Shown here piece by piece: positions 60,460 to 64,000 of a DNA stretch of 64,000 nt. The stretch lies in the NCBI GenBank assembly GCA_023974075.1, contig JAMFTG010000129.1, forward strand, positions 383,501 through 447,500, read 5' to 3'. A program made the position numbers and the translations under genes. Origin of the DNA: Chaenocephalus aceratus (taxonomy: Eukaryota > Chordata > Actinopteri > Perciformes > Channichthyidae). Positions within the stretch are counted from its first letter, which is position 1, and each line of letters opens with the position of its first letter. A model generated the notes under the pieces. The model saw only the letters and a program-made list of their open reading frames with translations, was not told where the DNA came from and did not search any database.

Positions 60460-61545
60460 AGTCCTCTCCTGCTCATTTTCAGGTTCATATCAGTATGTAG
60501 TGTCTCTACTTTAAGAGTCCTCTCCTGCTGATGTTCAGGTGTATATCAGTAATGTAGTGTCCTCTACTTAAAGAGTCCTCTCCTGCTGATGTTCAGGTGT
60601 ATATCAGTATGTAGTGTCTCTACTTTAAAGAGTCCTCTCCTGCTGATGTCAGGTGTATATCAGTATGTAGTGTCTCTACTTTAAAGAGTCCTCTCCTGCT
60701 GATGTTCAGGTGGTATATCAGTATGTAATGTCTCTACTTTAAAGAGTCCTCTCCTCCTGATGTTCAGGTGTATATCAGTATGTAGTGTCTCTACTTTAAA
60801 GAGTCCTCTCCTGCTGATGTTCAGGTGTATATCAGTATGTAGTGTCTCTACTTTAAAGAGTCCTCTCCTGCTGATGTTTCAGGTGTATATCAGTATGTAA
60901 TGTCTCTACTTTAAAGAGTCCTCTCCTCCTGATGTTCAGGTGTATATCAGTATGTAGTGTCCTCTACTTTAAAGAGTTCTCCTTCCTGCTGATGTTCAGG
61001 TGTGTATCAGTATGTAGTGTCTCTACTTTAAAGAGTCCTCTCCTGCTGATGTTCAGGTGTATATCAGTATGTAGTGTCTCTACTTTAAAGAGTCCTCTCC
61101 TGCTGATGTTCAGGTGTATATCAGTATGTAGTGTCTCTACTTTAAAGAGTCCTCTCCTGCTGATGTTCAGGTGTATATCAGTATGTACTGTCTCTACTTT
61201 AAGAGTCCTCTCCTGCTGATGTTCAGGTGTATATCAGTATGTAGTGTCTCTACTTTAAAGAGTCCTCTCCTGCTGATGTTCAGGTGTATATCAGTATGTA
61301 GTGTCTCTACTTTAAAGAGTCCTCTCCCGCTGATGTTCAGGTGTATATCAGTATGTAGTGTCTCTACTTTAAAGAGTCTCTCCTGCTGATGTTCAGGTGT
61401 ATATCAGTATGTAGTGTCTCTACTTTAAAGAGTCCTCTCCTGCTGATGTTCAGGTGTATATCAGTATGTAGTGTTTCTACTTTAAAGAGTTCTCTCCTGC
61501 TGATGTTCAGGTGTATATCAGTATGTAGTGTCTCTACATGTCTCC
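60460..61545. repeat. 57-bp minisatellite, about 19 copies
   Basis: Unit TTTAAAGAGTCCTCTCCTGC, then TGATGTTCAGGTGTATATCA, then GTATGTAGTGTCTCTAC. Many one-base indels in the 5' half; the 3' half is more regular. The period is a multiple of three, so open frames arise by chance. Confidence 0.96.
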
Positions 61546-62623
61546 ATGCTTTAATGTTCAAAAGCTCTTTATTTGTCTCATACTGCCTGTGCTGCAGCAC
61601 CTCTTTTCACCCTCTGTCTGAAACCAGAAGCCCAGTGTGCTCTGATTGGTTAGCTGGCTGGCTCTGTAAGTGATTGGTCAACTGCTTGGAGATGTCCCGC
61701 CCCTTAGCCTATCACGGACAATGTGTTAGAGCGCTGTTCTGGAAGTCAACAAGGGGAAGGGACAACCCCAAAAAGCACCTCAAATAACCTTGATGTTGAA
61801 ATATGATGTATAAATGAACGTGCCTTGCCTTACAGTCCAGATTTGATTTAAAATATAAAACCATTCGAGTTTGGAAGTGCCCGTCCTTAAATTAGATTTA
61901 TACCCGTTAACCTTTGAAAGCGAGTACTAATGATGTTGTTTTACCCTGAAAACATTCACGAGCTTATATGGATGCATCTCGAGCATAATTTGGACCTTTG
62001 AGACCAAACTCAAAGCGAACCCAGGCGTCCCTTCAGGGGCCCGACGGAAAAACCGAAAAACCAGTTGAGGGATTTCGACAGCGGAGGAAAACCACAAAGC
62101 AGTAGCCGTTGTGTCGTGTGGCCATATGTGTGTGTACGCACATACATAATACATGTTCACCAGGGTATAGGACAAAGAGTAAGGAACACAACACATGCAT
62201 TAGTCAGGGGAATGAAGAGGCCCTGCTTATCCTTGGGGCGCAGGTGTCGTCACCAGAGGCCCCCGTAGCATCAGCCTGGAGAGTGGGTGGGTGGCGCACA
62301 AAGAGAGAAGGCTTTCACTGAAACCCAGCAGAGGTAAACAGGAGAGACGCTGGCCTGAAGAGAAGGCTTGTCTCTGCCAACGCAACAGAACCAATCACAA
62401 AAACAGAGGTTCATATTTAATTCACATGTTTAGTGAGAACGTGAAACACATGACTTTTATTCTTATTATGTTCTCGCTAAAAAACACAATAACAAACTGC
62501 TCCATGAGCTTTCTGAGTAAACCGAGTTTCTGTGGTCAGCGTCTAAATATGATCCTTGGCTTGACACCCGCAACGCCGGTGCAACAGATGTGATGCTCTG
62601 CCACAGAACATTGGAGGTAAACA

Positions 62624-62624
62624 G

Positions 62625-62662
<38 letters not shown>

Positions 62663-62812
62663 TGTGTCTGTCTGTAATAGGATTTTAAAGGGCAGAATGA
62701 GAGCTAAATGAATCAGCGGGTCAGGGGCAGAGCGGTTAGCAGCAGACAGTAAACAGGTATCAGTGATTGATGCTATCAGCAGCTAGCTAAGTGTTCACTG
62801 GAGGACATGTTG

Positions 62813-62858
<46 letters not shown>

Positions 62859-63145
62859 ACTAGCTTTACTATACTTGTGGGGACCTAAATCTGTTTACAT
62901 AGTCACGTGTGGGGACTCGCCTCCCTTATGGGGACAAATTGGAGGTCCCCATGAGGGGGATCATTAATTTTAGGGTGACGACTTGGTTAGGGTTAGTTAG
63001 GGTTAGGGTTAGGGTTAGGCATGTGTTGGTTATAGTTAAGGTTAGGATAAGTCTCCAGGAATGCATGTAAGTCAATGTAATGTCCCCTGAAGTGATGTAT
63101 ACATGGTATGTGTGTGTCAGTGTGTGTGTGTGTGTGTGTGTGTGT
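62624..63145. repeat. GT tracts, GGGGAC repeat and short TTAGGG run
   Basis: GT tracts at 62627-62660, 62815-62851 and 63118-63145. Between them lies TACTTGTGGGGACCTAAATC with TTATGGGGACAAATTGGAGG, followed by GGTTAGGGTTAGGGTTAGG at about 62998-63018. Confidence 0.9.
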
Positions 63146-63587
63146 TGCAACATGTTTTTTCCCCGGCCGACACAGATAATCGATAACGCCCTGCTTCTCG
63201 TGACCGATACCAATAAAATAACTGATAATTGTACTAATTTTATATATTGATTAAAAGTTTCTACCCTGTAGTAAACAGATATAAAGGCTAAGTGGTCGTC
63301 AGCAAAGATGGATTATTATTGCTCTGATTTTACTAAATCAAATCGATATTATTAACAAAAACAAAAGACCAGCCTTCGCTCTTCGCTCTTCAATATTCAT
63401 TTATTGTTTTTCTAATAATGCAAATAAAAAAACCTTGCAGATAGAAACGGTGGGGTTTTTCCCTTGTAAAACGCGTTTGCGTTGTTGTGCATACTGCATG
63501 TCCGGCATCAGACTGTGTTTAGCTTCTTGTTACTAGCCGAAGATGTTAAGATTACATTATTGGAATAATACATAATAGTACACAGAG

Positions 63588-63765
63588 GCGTGTGGTGCAG
63601 AGGGTTGAGTGTCGGTGTTGGGATCAGGGGGTCACAGGTTCAAACCCACTGCAGTCAGCATGTCGTGTCCCTGAGACACTTCACCCCAAAGTGCTCCTGT
63701 GGGGATTGCCCCCAGTGTTGAGTATGGAAGTGGCTTTGGATAAAAGCGTCTAACATGTGATGTGA
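63588..63765 (+). mobile_element. tRNA-derived SINE, same family as 26560
   Basis: GTGGTGCAGAGGGTTGAG, GGTCACAGGTTCAAACCC, CAGTCAGCATGTCGTGTCC and GCTTTGGATAAAAGCGTCTA. Confidence 0.85.
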
Positions 63766-63799
63766 TTGACCTGCCCTGTTATATATTCTTCATAAAAAA

Positions 63800-64000
63800 A
63801 AAAAAGATGGACTTTTATTAACCCCTCGTGGGGAAATTGTTTTCTCTGCATTTGACCCATCCTAGTGTTAGGAGAACGGGGAAGTGGGGAACGGTGCCTT
63901 GCTCAGGGACACCTCGGTAGCACTTGGTTTTGCCGGGACTTGAACTGGTGACCTTCCAGTTGCCAAGCCAAGTCCCGATCGACTTCGCCACCACCGCCCA
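63800..64000 (-). mobile_element. SINE-like element, minus strand, cut by the window edge
   Basis: GGGACTTGAACTGGTGACCT is a reversed B box, and CCTTGCTCAGGGACACCTC a reversed SINE body motif also seen in other fish SINEs. The head is at the window edge. Confidence 0.6.

Noticed and set aside
60932..61673. Open frames with repeated LLLMFRCISVCSVSTLK
   Set aside because: The 57-bp minisatellite has a period divisible by three and so stays open by chance.
62998..63018. Telomere or interstitial telomeric block
   Set aside because: Only three or four GGTTAG-type units, within a dispersed repeat; too short and embedded.

Overview
The window is vertebrate nuclear DNA, almost certainly from a ray-finned (percomorph-like) fish. 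It is AT-rich, full of long (CA)n/(GT)n microsatellites, tRNA-derived SINEs and short non-autonomous DNA transposons of teleost type. No bacterial or viral gene is recognisable. Only one host protein-coding gene can be supported: an insulin receptor gene (insr; the insra or insrb ohnolog cannot be decided here), transcribed right to left. Its exons lie between 42116 and 10514.

Twenty-one insr exons can be placed with splice sites. They run from the start of the cysteine-rich region (human exon 3) to the stop codon (human exon 22), and encode the Cys-rich domain, L2, three FnIII domains with the insert domain, alpha-CT helix and RRRR furin site, the transmembrane helix, the NPEY juxtamembrane motif, the complete tyrosine kinase and the C-tail with YTHM. 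Exons 1 and 2 (signal peptide, L1) are not seen and should lie beyond 64000, so 42117-64000 is read as intron 2. Compared with the mammalian gene, exon 3 and exon 12 are each split by an extra intron, and the 36-nt alternative exon 11 is not found. Three one-base frameshifts (exons 4, 6, 8) and one non-canonical donor (exon 7) fall within 25.5-28.9 kb, next to a ragged minisatellite. They look more like a poorly polished assembly patch than gene decay, because the other exons, including the whole kinase, are intact.

Layout: 1-2000, two related DNA-transposon copies, one a large inverted repeat; 2001-10513, 3' flank or 3' UTR with several mobile-element remnants; 10514-28897, insr exons 22 to 4, with introns holding MITEs, SINEs and minisatellites; 28898-40388, intron 3b with a 37-bp minisatellite inside a transposon, a 72-bp tandem array and a 3.2-kb element flanked by 9-bp direct repeats; 40389-42116, exons 3b and 3a; 42117-64000, intron 2 with hAT elements, SINEs, very long CA tracts, a perfect 47-bp palindrome and a 57-bp minisatellite.

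The points most worth following up are: (a) exon 21 of insr lies between complementary (UG)n and (CA)n tracts, with its acceptor embedded in the UG repeat; (b) a minisatellite before exon 14 is a tandem array of decoy 3' splice sites; (c) the 3.2-kb element in intron 3b appears to carry two convergent spliced units; (d) regularly spaced GTCATGTGAC sites occur in a 72-bp array; (e) the clustered frameshifts.
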